Shown piece by piece: positions 1 through 6,769 of a DNA stretch of 17,693 bases. The notes beneath the pieces are model-generated. The model made no database searches, was not told where the DNA came from, and saw nothing but the letters and a program-made list of their open reading frames with translations. The position numbers and the translations under genes were made by a program. Each line of letters begins with the position of its first letter. Position 1 is the stretch's first letter. This DNA is from Flavobacterium psychrophilum (GTDB taxonomy: Bacteria; Bacteroidota; Bacteroidia; Flavobacteriales; Flavobacteriaceae). The stretch lies in the NCBI GenBank assembly GCA_945872875.1, contig CAMCBB010000028.1, positions 1 to 17,693 of the forward strand, in the 5' to 3' direction.

Positions 1-333
1 CAAATTCCAATTACTCAACTCCAAATTTTTACCTATATATATATGTATGAAATTTGTTTTTGCACCTATATTATATAGGTATAAAAAAGTGCTGTCGTTT
101 ACCTTTTTATTTTCTATTAATTGGTGTTCTAAAAATCCTACTTGGGATAACTTTTTTGAAAACAAATTCGTTTCATCCAAAACTCCCTTGGCATCATTAA
201 AAGATTTGATGTATCCAATACTGTCTATGGTTTTTGTATGCAGTTCATTATTGCCTAAAATCTTCAAATACAATTGCTGCCCAAAGCTATTTTGAGAAAT
301 CAAAAAAAGTAAAATGAAACTAATTCTATTCAA
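1..333 (-). CDS. Partial exported protein, probable BamA/TamA-like outer-membrane protein (N-terminal part)
   Basis: A minus-strand frame stays open for 111 codons from 333 to the left edge, where it is cut. It contains no ATG; the chosen start is TTG at 333-331, because it is the only standard start codon after the in-frame TAG at about 396-398 that gives a full signal peptide: a short N-terminal NR, a hydrophobic core ISFILLFLIS, then QNSFGQ-Q, a typical Bacteroidota signal peptidase I region with no lipobox Cys. The mature part begins QLYLKILGNNE and includes TIDSIGYIKSF and NDSTFLYLYNIG. I recall very similar N-termini in flavobacterial proteins encoded next to rpsL and described as BamA/TamA-like (POTRA plus beta-barrel), but the barrel lies outside the window, so the family call is from memory. 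The protein is expected to be exported to the envelope. It is transcribed away from the ribosomal cluster. The reality of the gene is fairly sure; its function is not. Confidence 0.65.
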   Translation of the reverse strand, partial: MNRISFILLFLISQNSFGQQLYLKILGNNELHTKTIDSIGYIKSFNDAKGVLDETNLFSKKLSQVGFLEHQLIENKKVNDSTFLYLYNIGAKTNFIHIYIGKNLELSNWNL

Positions 334-379
334 TTGTATTGTTTTTGGAGCGAAGCGTTTGGACTTATCGGTTAAGGTA

Positions 380-427
380 ATTCCCGCTTTTCGCTAGTGC
401 AAGGCAACCGCTTCAATCGGGGCTAGA
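380..427 (-). ncRNA. Flavo-1-like structured RNA element
   Basis: Read on the minus strand this stretch runs CTAGCCCCGATTGAAGCGG, then a short variable centre, then AGCGAAAAGCGGGAA. CCCG (421-418 on the minus strand) pairs with CGGG (386-383), inside which a GC/GC step (411-410 with 394-393) closes a small apical part. The combination of GCCCCGATTGAAGCGG with a downstream GCG(N)AAAGCGGGA matches what I remember of the Flavo-1 RNA motif, a conserved element of unknown function that is frequent in Flavobacteriia. The apical stem here is shorter than the long T/A-rich stem usual in that family. It is GC-rich in an otherwise AT-rich spacer. It lies 46 nt upstream of the TTG start of the minus-strand gene and could be part of its leader, or an independent element. 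The family assignment is from memory. Confidence 0.5.
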
Positions 428-440
428 GAGCCAACATTTT

Positions 441-480
441 TGAATTTTTGTTACCGATGTAAAAATAACGCAAAAATTCA
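441..480. repeat. AT-rich inverted repeat in the divergent spacer
   Basis: TGAATTTTTG (441-450) is followed by its exact reverse complement CAAAAATTCA (471-480). The symmetry continues inward: TTA at 451-453 pairs with TAA at 466-468 if the CG at 469-470 is bulged out, leaving a 12-nt centre. It sits midway between two divergently transcribed genes, so it could be an operator, or a hairpin in a transcript of either strand. No T-tract follows it on either side, so it does not look like an intrinsic terminator. Function is unknown. Confidence 0.5.
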
Positions 481-561
481 GAGTTTAATATAAATTTTCT
501 TTACTTGAGAAATCTTATTGAAAATTAATTAATTATGATTTTTTTATTTAAAAAAAAGTAC

Positions 562-569
562 TACATTTG
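562..569 (+). promoter_or_regulatory. Probable promoter -7 element of the ribosomal cluster (TACATTTG)
   Basis: TACATTTG matches the Bacteroidota housekeeping (sigma-ABfr type) -7 consensus TAnnTTTG exactly. It lies 53 nt before the rpsL start, so the predicted transcript would begin around 574-577. A clear -33 TTG at the usual distance (about 17-23 nt) is not visible: the closest TTG is at 518-520, too far away, and an ATG at 535-537 is only a weak match. The region in between is A/T-rich. It is the only convincing promoter seen on the plus strand and probably drives the whole rpsL-to-rplQ unit. Start-site mapping has not been done. Confidence 0.6.
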
Positions 570-573
570 CAAC

Positions 574-588
574 CCCGTAAAAAGCGGG
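574..588 (+). promoter_or_regulatory. Small GC hairpin at the predicted 5' end of the rpsL transcript
   Basis: CCCG (574-577) and CGGG (585-588) form a 4-bp GC stem closed over the 7-nt loop TAAAAAG. It follows directly after the TACATTTGC element, so it would sit at the extreme 5' end of the mRNA. A hairpin in that position could stabilise the transcript. It is short and may be coincidental, although four consecutive G-C pairs stand out in this A/T-rich leader. Confidence 0.35.
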
Positions 589-622
589 AATTTTATAAAC
601 AAGTAATTTTTAGTATTTAATT

Positions 623-1006
623 ATGCCAACTATTCAACAATTAGTAAGAACAGGAAGAACTCAAATCACTAAGAAGAGTAAATCGGTTGCTTTAGATTCT
701 TGTCCTCAAAGAAGAGGTGTATGTACGCGTGTTTACACTACTACTCCAAAAAAACCAAACTCAGCAATGCGTAAAGTTGCGCGTGTACGTTTGACTAATG
801 GAAACGAAGTAAATGCTTACATCCCAGGAGAAGGACACAATCTACAAGAGCACTCGATAGTATTAGTGCGAGGCGGAAGAGTAAAAGATTTACCAGGAGT
901 TAGATACCACATCGTTCGTGGTGCGCTTGATACCTCAGGTGTAGCAGGAAGAACGCAACGTAGATCTAAGTATGGTGCAAAACGTCCAAAAGAGGCGAAA
1001 AAGTAA
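623..1006 (+). CDS. rpsL: 30S ribosomal protein uS12
   Basis: The 127-residue product is full length (124 in E. coli) and is the small-subunit protein at the decoding centre that monitors codon-anticodon pairing. The [24 protein letters not shown] block (residues 28-51) and the [14 protein letters not shown] loop (83-96) are intact. Lys43 and Lys88, the positions altered in classical streptomycin-resistant mutants, are both wild type, so this gene gives no reason to expect resistance. Asp89, the residue beta-methylthiolated by RimO in E. coli, is present. It is the first gene of the cluster, 53 nt after a promoter-like TACATTTG, and its start is preceded by TTTAATT with no Shine-Dalgarno. rpoBC is not upstream within the window; a divergent envelope gene is there instead. 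Confidence 0.98.
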
Positions 1007-1031
1007 TTTTTAAAACTCAAAAAGAAAAGAC

Positions 1032-1508
1032 ATGAGAAAAAGAGCAGCAAAGAAAAGACCTCTTTTACCAGATCCAAGGTTTAATGACCAATTGGTAACA
1101 CGTTTTGTAAACAACTTAATGTGGGACGGTAAAAAGTCAACAGCTTTTAAAGTATTTTATGATGCAATTGACATCGTAGAAGCAAAAAAGAATAATGATG
1201 AAAAATCATCATTAGAAGTATGGAAAGATGCGTTAACTAACGTTATGCCTCACGTAGAAGTACGTAGCCGTAGAGTTGGTGGAGCTACATTCCAAATCCC
1301 AATGCAAATCAGACCAGACCGTAAAATTTCTATGGCAATGAAGTGGATGCTTCTTTATGCTCGTAGAAGAAATGAGAAATCTATGGCTCAAAAACTAGCT
1401 TCTGAAATTTTAGCTGCTGCTAAAGAAGAAGGTGCTGCTGTTAAAAAGAGAATGGATACTCATAAAATGGCTGAAGCAAACAAAGCATTCTCACACTTTA
1501 GATTTTAA
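1032..1508 (+). CDS. rpsG: 30S ribosomal protein uS7
   Basis: This 158-residue protein nucleates assembly of the 30S head by binding the 3' major domain of 16S rRNA and lies near the E-site. The N-terminus [17 protein letters not shown], the [18 protein letters not shown] segment and the [14 protein letters not shown] beta-hairpin that contacts the E-site codon (about residues 78-91) are typical of the family. Length agrees with the usual 155-158. It follows rpsL by 25 nt and is followed by fusA after 11 nt, the standard str order. In E. coli S7 represses translation of this operon by binding the rpsL-rpsG spacer; here that spacer is only 25 A-rich nucleotides and shows no comparable structure, so such feedback is not evident. 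The start is preceded by AAAAGAAAAGAC. Confidence 0.98.
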   Translation: MRKRAAKKRPLLPDPRFNDQLVTRFVNNLMWDGKKSTAFKVFYDAIDIVEAKKNNDEKSSLEVWKDALTNVMPHVEVRSRRVGGATFQIPMQIRPDRKISMAMKWMLLYARRRNEKSMAQKLASEILAAAKEEGAAVKKRMDTHKMAEANKAFSHFRF

Positions 1509-1519
1509 TACATAGAGAA

Positions 1520-3676
1520 ATGGCTAGAGATTTAAAATTCACGAGAAATATTGGTATTGCAGCTCACATTGATGCTGGAAAAACTACCACAACAGAGCGT
1601 ATATTATTCTATACTGGAAAATCACACAAAATTGGTGAAGTACACGATGGTGCTGCAACAATGGACTGGATGGCACAAGAGCAAGAAAGAGGTATTACAA
1701 TTACTTCTGCTGCTACAACTTGTGAATGGAGTTTTCCTACTGAGCAAGGTAAACCTTTACCAGGTTCAGAAGATTATCACTTTAATATTATCGATACCCC
1801 AGGACACGTTGACTTTACCGTAGAGGTAAACCGTTCATTACGTGTATTGGATGGTTTAGTTTTTTTATTTAGTGCTGTGGATGGTGTAGAGCCACAATCG
1901 GAAACTAACTGGAGACTTGCAGATCAATATAGAGTTCCTCGTATGGGATTCGTAAACAAAATGGACCGTCAAGGTTCTAACTTCTTAAATGTATGTCAGC
2001 AAGTTAGAGACATGTTAAAATCTAACGCTGTTGCAATTACATTACCAATCGGAGAAGAAAATGATTTTAAAGGGGTTGTTGATTTAGTAAAAAACCAAGC
2101 TATTGTTTGGCATGATGCTACTCAAGGAGCAACTTTTGATATTGTTGAAATTCCTGCTGATATGGTAGCTGAAGTTAAAGAATATAGAGATATCCTTATT
2201 GAAGCAGTTGCTGATTATGATGAGAACTTGCTTGATAAATATATGGAAGATCCAGATTCTATCACCGAGGATGAAATCAATATTGCATTAAGAGCAGCTA
2301 CTATCGACATGGCAATCATTCCAATGATTGCAGGTTCTTCTTTCAAAAACAAAGGAGTTCAATTCATGTTAGACGCAGTTTGTAAATACTTACCATCTCC
2401 TTTAGATAAAGAAGGTATTGAAGGAATTCACCCTGATGATGCTGAATTATTAGAAGAAGATCAAACTAAAATCTTACGTCGTCCAGATGTAAAAGAGCCT
2501 TTCGCAGCTCTAGCATTTAAAATTGCTACTGACCCATATGTTGGTCGTTTAGCTTTCTTCCGTGCATACTCTGGTCGTTTAGATGCAGGTTCTTATATCT
2601 TGAACACACGTTCTGGAAGTAAAGAAAGAATTTCTCGTATCTACCAAATGCACGCTAACAAACAAAATCCAATCGAATATATTGAGGCTGGAGATATTGG
2701 AGCGGCAGTTGGATTTAAAGATATCAAGACTGGAGATACAATGTGTGATGAAAAACACCCAATTATTCTTGAGTCAATGAAATTCCCTGCGCCAGTAATT
2801 GGTATCGCAATTGAGCCAAAAACTAAAGCAGATGTTGATAAAATGGGTATGGCTTTAGCAAAATTAGCTGAAGAAGATCCAACATTTACAGTAAGAACAG
2901 ACGAAGCTTCTGGACAAACTATCATTTCAGGTATGGGTGAGTTACACTTAGACATCCTTGTAGATAGAATGAAAAGAGAATTCAAAGTTGAAGTTAACCA
3001 AGGTGAGCCTCAAGTAGAATACAAAGAAGCTTTTACTAAATCTGCTCAACACAGAGAGACCTACAAAAAACAATCTGGAGGTCGAGGTAAATTTGGTGAT
3101 ATTGTATTCAAATTAGAGCCAGCTGACTTAGTTGACGGTAAAGCTCCAATTGGATTACAATTCGTAAATGAAGTAAAAGGTGGAAACGTTCCTAAAGAAT
3201 ATATTCCATCTGTAGAAAAAGGTTTCCGTGAAGCTATGAAAACTGGACCTTTAGCAGGATACCAAGTAGATAGTTTAAAAGTAACTTTATTAGACGGATC
3301 TTTCCACCCAGTGGATTCTGATGCTCTTTCATTTGAATTAGCAGCAAGAATGGGTTATAGAGAAGTAGCTAAAGCTGCTGGAGCTATTATATTAGAGCCA
3401 ATCATGAAAATGGAGGTTATTACACCTGAAGAAAACATGGGAGATATCGTAGGTGATATCAACCGTCGTAGAGGTCAAGTAAACGACATGGGTGATAGAA
3501 ATGGTGCTAAAACTATTAAAGCAGACGTGCCATTATCTGAAATGTTTGGATATGTTACTACATTGAGAACACTTTCATCTGGTAGAGCAACTTCTACAAT
3601 GGAATTTTCTCACTATGCAGAAACACCATCTAATATCTCAGAAGCAGTTATCAAAAAAGCAAAAGGAAACGCATAA
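1520..3676 (+). CDS. fusA: Elongation factor G
   Basis: This 718-residue translational GTPase moves the tRNA-mRNA complex through the ribosome after peptide bond formation. The P-loop [13 protein letters not shown] (residues 15-27), the switch I region with RGITI (57-61), DTPGH (92-96, with catalytic His96) and NKMD (146-149) are intact, followed by the recognisable domain II, the domain III/IV segments (ESGQ-type [10 protein letters not shown] and GGRGKFGD) and the C-terminal domain V ending [12 protein letters not shown]. It is somewhat longer than E. coli EF-G (704), partly through roughly seven extra residues between switch I and DTPGH (around 72-88). The gene sits between rpsG and rpsJ with 11-nt gaps on both sides. 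The tuf gene that follows fusA in E. coli is absent here. Confidence 0.98.
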   Translation: MARDLKFTRNIGIAAHIDAGKTTTTERILFYTGKSHKIGEVHDGAATMDWMAQEQERGITITSAATTCEWSFPTEQGKPLPGSEDYHFNIIDTPGHVDFTVEVNRSLRVLDGLVFLFSAVDGVEPQSETNWRLADQYRVPRMGFVNKMDRQGSNFLNVCQQVRDMLKSNAVAITLPIGEENDFKGVVDLVKNQAIVWHDATQGATFDIVEIPADMVAEVKEYRDILIEAVADYDENLLDKYMEDPDSITEDEINIALRAATIDMAIIPMIAGSSFKNKGVQFMLDAVCKYLPSPLDKEGIEGIHPDDAELLEEDQTKILRRPDVKEPFAALAFKIATDPYVGRLAFFRAYSGRLDAGSYILNTRSGSKERISRIYQMHANKQNPIEYIEAGDIGAAVGFKDIKTGDTMCDEKHPIILESMKFPAPVIGIAIEPKTKADVDKMGMALAKLAEEDPTFTVRTDEASGQTIISGMGELHLDILVDRMKREFKVEVNQGEPQVEYKEAFTKSAQHRETYKKQSGGRGKFGDIVFKLEPADLVDGKAPIGLQFVNEVKGGNVPKEYIPSVEKGFREAMKTGPLAGYQVDSLKVTLLDGSFHPVDSDALSFELAARMGYREVAKAAGAIILEPIMKMEVITPEENMGDIVGDINRRRGQVNDMGDRNGAKTIKADVPLSEMFGYVTTLRTLSSGRATSTMEFSHYAETPSNISEAVIKKAKGNA

Positions 3677-3687
3677 TTCTAATCAAG

Positions 3688-3993
3688 ATGAGTCAAAAAA
3701 TCAGAATAAAATTAAAATCTTACGATCATATGTTGGTTGATAAATCAGCAGAGAAAATCGTAAAAACTGTGAAAAGCACAGGTGCTGTTGTAACCGGTCC
3801 TATTCCGTTACCAACTCACAAAAAAATATTTACTGTATTGCGTTCTCCGCACGTTAATAAAAAATCGAGAGAACAATTTGAAGTAAGTTCTTATAAAAGA
3901 TTATTAGACATTTACTCTTCGTCTTCTAAAACTATTGATGCTCTAATGAAATTAGAGCTACCAAGTGGAGTAGAAGTAGAGATTAAAGTTTAA
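3688..3993 (+). CDS. rpsJ: 30S ribosomal protein uS10
   Basis: The 101-residue product belongs to the 30S head and, as NusE, pairs with NusB in transcription antitermination. [15 protein letters not shown] at the N-terminus, the [29 protein letters not shown] loop (around residues 38-66, which reaches the 3' domain of 16S rRNA) and the C-terminal GVEVEIKV strand are characteristic. Length matches the family (about 102). It follows fusA by only 11 nt, so there is no room for an S10 leader of the E. coli type where L4 controls the operon. Instead the next gap, between rpsJ and rplC, is 103 nt and contains a long hairpin, which is where any control of the downstream S10-type genes would be expected. 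Confidence 0.98.
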   Translation: MSQKIRIKLKSYDHMLVDKSAEKIVKTVKSTGAVVTGPIPLPTHKKIFTVLRSPHVNKKSREQFEVSSYKRLLDIYSSSSKTIDALMKLELPSGVEVEIKV

Positions 3994-4008
3994 GTAATTA
4001 AAAATTTT

Positions 4009-4052
4009 GAATTATGAGTTTTGAATTGGCAACAATTTAAAATTCATAATTC
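4009..4052 (+). promoter_or_regulatory. Long hairpin with GCAA tetraloop in the rpsJ-rplC gap
   Basis: Positions 4009-4028 and 4033-4052 form a 20-bp stem with no bulges when read as RNA: 18 Watson-Crick pairs and two G-U wobbles (G4018 and G4023). The four loop bases 4029-4032 are GCAA, a GNRA tetraloop closed by a G-C pair. The left arm also repeats TTTTGAATT (4005-4013 and 4019-4027). It fills the widest gap between plus-strand genes. TTTATTTG follows the stem, which is a poor terminator tract, and the following genes must be transcribed, so it might be an attenuator, an RNA processing site, a ribosomal protein binding site, or an AT-rich palindromic repeat of the kind scattered in flavobacterial genomes. 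Confidence 0.6.
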
Positions 4053-4096
4053 TTTATTTGAAAAACATGTATTTTAATAATTAATAAATAATAATT

Positions 4097-4714
4097 ATGT
4101 CTGGGTTAATTGGAAAAAAAATCGGCATGACGAGCATTTTCGACGAGAACGGGAAAAATATTCCTTGTACTGTAATCGAAGCTGGGCCTTGTGTCGTTAC
4201 CCAAGTCAGAACCATTGAGGTTGACGGGTATGAAGCCTTGCAACTTGGTTTCGATGACAAAACAGAAAAACACGCAACTAAAGCAGACCTAGGTCACTTT
4301 AAAAAAGCGGGAACATCTGCAAAAAAGAAAGTCGTTGAATTCCAAAGTTTTGAAGGTGAGTTTAAGTTAGGTGATAATATCACCGTGGAACTATTCAACG
4401 AAGGAGAATTTGTTGATGTACAAGGAGTTTCTAAAGGTAAAGGTTTTCAGGGTGTTGTAAAGCGTCACGGTTTTGGTGGGGTTGGGCAAGCTACTCATGG
4501 TCAACATAACCGATTAAGAGCACCTGGATCTGTAGGAGCATCCTCTTATCCATCACGCGTATTCAAAGGAATGCGTATGGCAGGAAGAATGGGTGGTGAA
4601 AATGTTAAAGTACAAAATCTTAGAGTTTTGAAAGTAGTATCAGAAAAGAACCTACTTGTTGTTAAAGGAGCTATTCCTGGATGCAAAAACTCTTACGTAA
4701 TCATTCAGAAGTAA
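4097..4714 (+). CDS. rplC: 50S ribosomal protein uL3
   Basis: The 205-residue protein is one of the earliest to bind 23S rRNA and extends toward the peptidyl transferase centre. [36 protein letters not shown] (residues 112-128) and [22 protein letters not shown] are family landmarks. At residue 150, where E. coli L3 has the glutamine methylated by PrmB, this protein has Ser (the segment is GASSYPSRV rather than GQNQTPGKV). The first fifty or so codons use GGG, ACG, GTC and ACC far more than neighbouring genes, which prefer GGA/GGT and A/T-ending codons. The start follows a 103-nt gap containing a hairpin. The stop codon overlaps the start of rplD by one base (TAATG), implying translational coupling. 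Confidence 0.98.
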   Translation: MSGLIGKKIGMTSIFDENGKNIPCTVIEAGPCVVTQVRTIEVDGYEALQLGFDDKTEKHATKADLGHFKKAGTSAKKKVVEFQSFEGEFKLGDNITVELFNEGEFVDVQGVSKGKGFQGVVKRHGFGGVGQATHGQHNRLRAPGSVGASSYPSRVFKGMRMAGRMGGENVKVQNLRVLKVVSEKNLLVVKGAIPGCKNSYVIIQK

Positions 4715-5343
4715 TGGAAGTTAAAGTTTTAGATATCAAAGGAAAAGATACTGGAAGAAAAGTTAAACTTTCTGATTCAGTATTCGGTATAGAGCCAAAT
4801 AAACACGCTGTTTATCTTGATGTAAAACAGTACTTGGCTAACCAAAGACAAGGAACTCACAAAGCTAAAGAAAGAGCTGAAGTTGCCGGAAGTACTCGTA
4901 AAATTAAAAAACAAAAAGGTACAGGTACAGCCCGTGCAGGTAGTGCTAAGAATCCATTGTTCAAAGGAGGAGGTACAGTTTTTGGTCCAAGACCAAGAAG
5001 TTATTCTTTTAAATTGAACAAAGGATTAAAGAGATTAGCTAGAAAATCTGCTTTTTCATTAAAAGCAAAAGAGTCTAATTTAGTAGTAGTTGAAGATTTT
5101 ACTTTTGACACTCCAAACACTAAAAACTTTTTATCAGTTTTAAGTGCTTTAGGGCTAGAAAACAAAAAATCTTTATTTGTGTTGGGTGATTCAAATAAAA
5201 ATGTATATTTGTCGTCACGCAATTTGAAAGCTTCTAATGTGGTAACTAACTCAGAATTAAGTACTTATGCGATATTAAATGCAAATAATTTAGTGTTGTT
5301 AGAAGGTTCTTTAGAAGGAATTGAAGATAATTTAAGTAAATAA
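4714..5343 (+). CDS. rplD: 50S ribosomal protein uL4
   Basis: The product is 209 residues from the ATG at 4714 (E. coli 201). An ATG at 4681 is in frame but would add eleven residues unlike the family and overlap rplC by 34 nt; [16 protein letters not shown] from 4714 is the expected N-terminus, and its ATG overlaps the rplC stop as TAATG. The long internal loop with GTHKAKERAEVAGSTRK and KKQKGTGTARAGS (about residues 47-77) is the extension that lines the peptide exit tunnel at the macrolide-side constriction. The C-terminal globular part ends LVLLEGSLEGIEDNLSK. In E. coli L4 represses its own operon through the S10 leader; no such leader precedes rpsJ here, although the hairpin before rplC is a candidate target. 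Confidence 0.98.
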   Translation: MEVKVLDIKGKDTGRKVKLSDSVFGIEPNKHAVYLDVKQYLANQRQGTHKAKERAEVAGSTRKIKKQKGTGTARAGSAKNPLFKGGGTVFGPRPRSYSFKLNKGLKRLARKSAFSLKAKESNLVVVEDFTFDTPNTKNFLSVLSALGLENKKSLFVLGDSNKNVYLSSRNLKASNVVTNSELSTYAILNANNLVLLEGSLEGIEDNLSK

Positions 5344-5349
5344 CAAGCC

Positions 5350-5640
5350 ATGAGTATACTAGTTAAACCTATTATTACAGAAAAAATCACCAAAGAAGGT
5401 GAGGTTTTCAATCGTTTTGGTTTCGTTGTAGATAAAAAAGCAAACAAAGTACAAATTAAGAAAGCTGTTGAAGCTACTTATGGAGTATCTGTAGTAAGCG
5501 TAAATACAATGAATGTTAGACCAGATAGAACTACTAAATACACTAAAAGTGGATTGATTAGCGGAAAGTCAAATGCTTACAAAAAAGCAATTGTACAAGT
5601 ACAAGAAGGAGAAACAATAGATTTTTACAACAATATCTAA
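5350..5640 (+). CDS. rplW: 50S ribosomal protein uL23
   Basis: The 96-residue protein sits at the tunnel exit of the large subunit, where in bacteria it forms the docking site for trigger factor and the signal recognition particle. The N-terminal MSILVKPIITEKITKE, the FVVDKKANKVQIKKAVEATYGVSVVSVNTMN core (about residues 25-55) and the YKKAIVQVQEGETIDFY C-terminal strand are diagnostic; length is normal (E. coli 100). It starts 6 nt after rplD and ends 9 nt before rplB. ACAAGCC precedes the ATG, with no Shine-Dalgarno. Confidence 0.98.
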   Translation: MSILVKPIITEKITKEGEVFNRFGFVVDKKANKVQIKKAVEATYGVSVVSVNTMNVRPDRTTKYTKSGLISGKSNAYKKAIVQVQEGETIDFYNNI

Positions 5641-5649
5641 TAATATAAG

Positions 5650-6474
5650 ATGTCAGTAAGAAAATTAAAACCTATTACCCCGGGTCAGCGTTTTAGAGTT
5701 GTGAATGGTTTTGACGCCATTACAACTGATAAGCCGGAGCGTTCTTTGATCGCACCGATAAAAAACTCAGGAGGTAGAAATAGTCAAGGAAAAATGACCA
5801 TGCGTTATACAGGCGGTGGTCACAAACAAAGATATCGTATCATTGATTTTAAAAGAACTAAAGTTGGAATTCCAGCTACAGTTAAGTCAATTGAGTACGA
5901 TCCGAACAGAACTGCTTTTATCGCATTATTATGGTATGCTGATGGAGAGAAAACGTATATCGTTGCTCAAAATGGTTTACAAGTAGGGCAAACAGTAATG
6001 TCTGGAGAAGATGCTTCACCAGAGATTGGAAACACTTTACCATTAAGTAAAATTCCTTTAGGAACTGTAATTTCATGTATTGAATTGCGTCCTGGTCAAG
6101 GAGCTACAATTGCTAGAAGTGCTGGTACATTTGCTCAATTAATGGCAAGAGATGGAAAATATGCTACAATTAAAATGCCTTCAGGTGAAACAAGATTAAT
6201 CTTGTTAACTTGTTCTGCAACAATTGGAGCTGTATCTAATTCTGACCATCAATTAATTGTATCTGGTAAAGCAGGTAGAACAAGATGGTTAGGAAGAAGA
6301 CCTAGAACAAGACCAGTAGCTATGAACCCTGTTGATCACCCTATGGGAGGTGGTGAAGGTCGTTCATCTGGAGGTCACCCTCGTTCTAGAAAAGGTCTTC
6401 CTGCTAAAGGTTATAGAACTCGTTCTAAAGTTAACCCGAGTAATAAGTATATTGTTGAACGCAGAAAGAAATAA
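5650..6474 (+). CDS. rplB: 50S ribosomal protein uL2
   Basis: At 274 residues (E. coli 273) this is the large-subunit protein needed for subunit joining and for peptidyl transferase activity. The OB-like domain (about 35-125), the SH3-like domain (about 126-195) and the conserved C-terminal block with WLGRRP (213-218), [19 protein letters not shown] (226-244) and [10 protein letters not shown] are all present. His230 corresponds to E. coli His229, a residue tied to peptidyl transferase function. The first 35 codons contain several CCG, ACC and GAG codons, less biased than the rest of the gene. Gaps to rplW (9 nt) and rpsS (10 nt) are short. Confidence 0.99.
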   Translation: MSVRKLKPITPGQRFRVVNGFDAITTDKPERSLIAPIKNSGGRNSQGKMTMRYTGGGHKQRYRIIDFKRTKVGIPATVKSIEYDPNRTAFIALLWYADGEKTYIVAQNGLQVGQTVMSGEDASPEIGNTLPLSKIPLGTVISCIELRPGQGATIARSAGTFAQLMARDGKYATIKMPSGETRLILLTCSATIGAVSNSDHQLIVSGKAGRTRWLGRRPRTRPVAMNPVDHPMGGGEGRSSGGHPRSRKGLPAKGYRTRSKVNPSNKYIVERRKK

Positions 6475-6484
6475 TTAGATAGAC

Positions 6485-6763
6485 ATGGCACGTTCATTAA
6501 AAAAAGGACCTTTTGTACACTACAAATTAGATAAAAAAGTTCAAGAAAATATCGAAAAAGGAAACAAAGGTGTTGTTAAGACTTGGTCTAGAGCATCAAT
6601 GATCACTCCAGATTTCGTAGGACAAACTATCGCAGTACACAATGGTCGTCAATTTGTTCCAGTTTATGTAACTGAGAACATGGTAGGACACAAATTAGGA
6701 GAGTTTTCACCAACTAGATCTTTTAGAGGTCATGCTGGAGCAAAAAATAAAGGTAAAAAATAA
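6485..6763 (+). CDS. rpsS: 30S ribosomal protein uS19
   Basis: The 92-residue product is identical in length to E. coli S19 and lies at the top of the 30S head, where with S13 it contacts the A-site tRNA and the 50S central protuberance. [19 protein letters not shown] opens the protein, and [20 protein letters not shown] (residues 60-79) contains the family signature. The basic tail [11 protein letters not shown] is typical. It lies 10 nt after rplB and 6 nt before rplV. Confidence 0.99.
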   Translation: MARSLKKGPFVHYKLDKKVQENIEKGNKGVVKTWSRASMITPDFVGQTIAVHNGRQFVPVYVTENMVGHKLGEFSPTRSFRGHAGAKNKGKK

Positions 6764-6769
6764 GAAGCA

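Noticed and set aside
47..295. An 82-codon plus-strand open frame beginning with an ATG upstream of rpsL.
   Set aside because: It lies opposite the minus-strand frame that has a signal peptide and protein-like composition. Its own product looks like low-complexity antisense translation, and I see no family resemblance.
431..500. A TAnnTTTG promoter for the minus-strand gene near 446-480.
   Set aside because: The best match on that strand, TACATCGG, lacks two core T positions and the preceding TTG is much too close, so I could not support it.
817..1077. Several other open frames on the minus strand opposite ribosomal protein genes, such as 817-1077, 2641-2985, 8525-8872 and 13583-13843.
   Set aside because: Each lies fully opposite strongly conserved coding sequence, crosses gene boundaries or has no recognisable features, and is explained by the A/T-rich codon use of the sense gene.
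4009..4060. Intrinsic terminator after rpsJ.
   Set aside because: The stem is almost entirely A-T/G-U and is followed by TTTATTTG rather than a T-tract, and essential genes follow on the same strand without another evident promoter.
4053..4096. Possible internal promoter before rplC (TTTATTTG at 4053-4060).
   Set aside because: The second base of the TAnnTTTG consensus is wrong and no TTG lies at the right distance upstream; A/T-rich sequence gives such matches by chance.
4681..4713. Upstream ATG that would give L4 eleven additional residues.
   Set aside because: The added residues do not resemble L4, the overlap with rplC would be 34 nt, and the ATG at 4714 gives the standard N-terminus.
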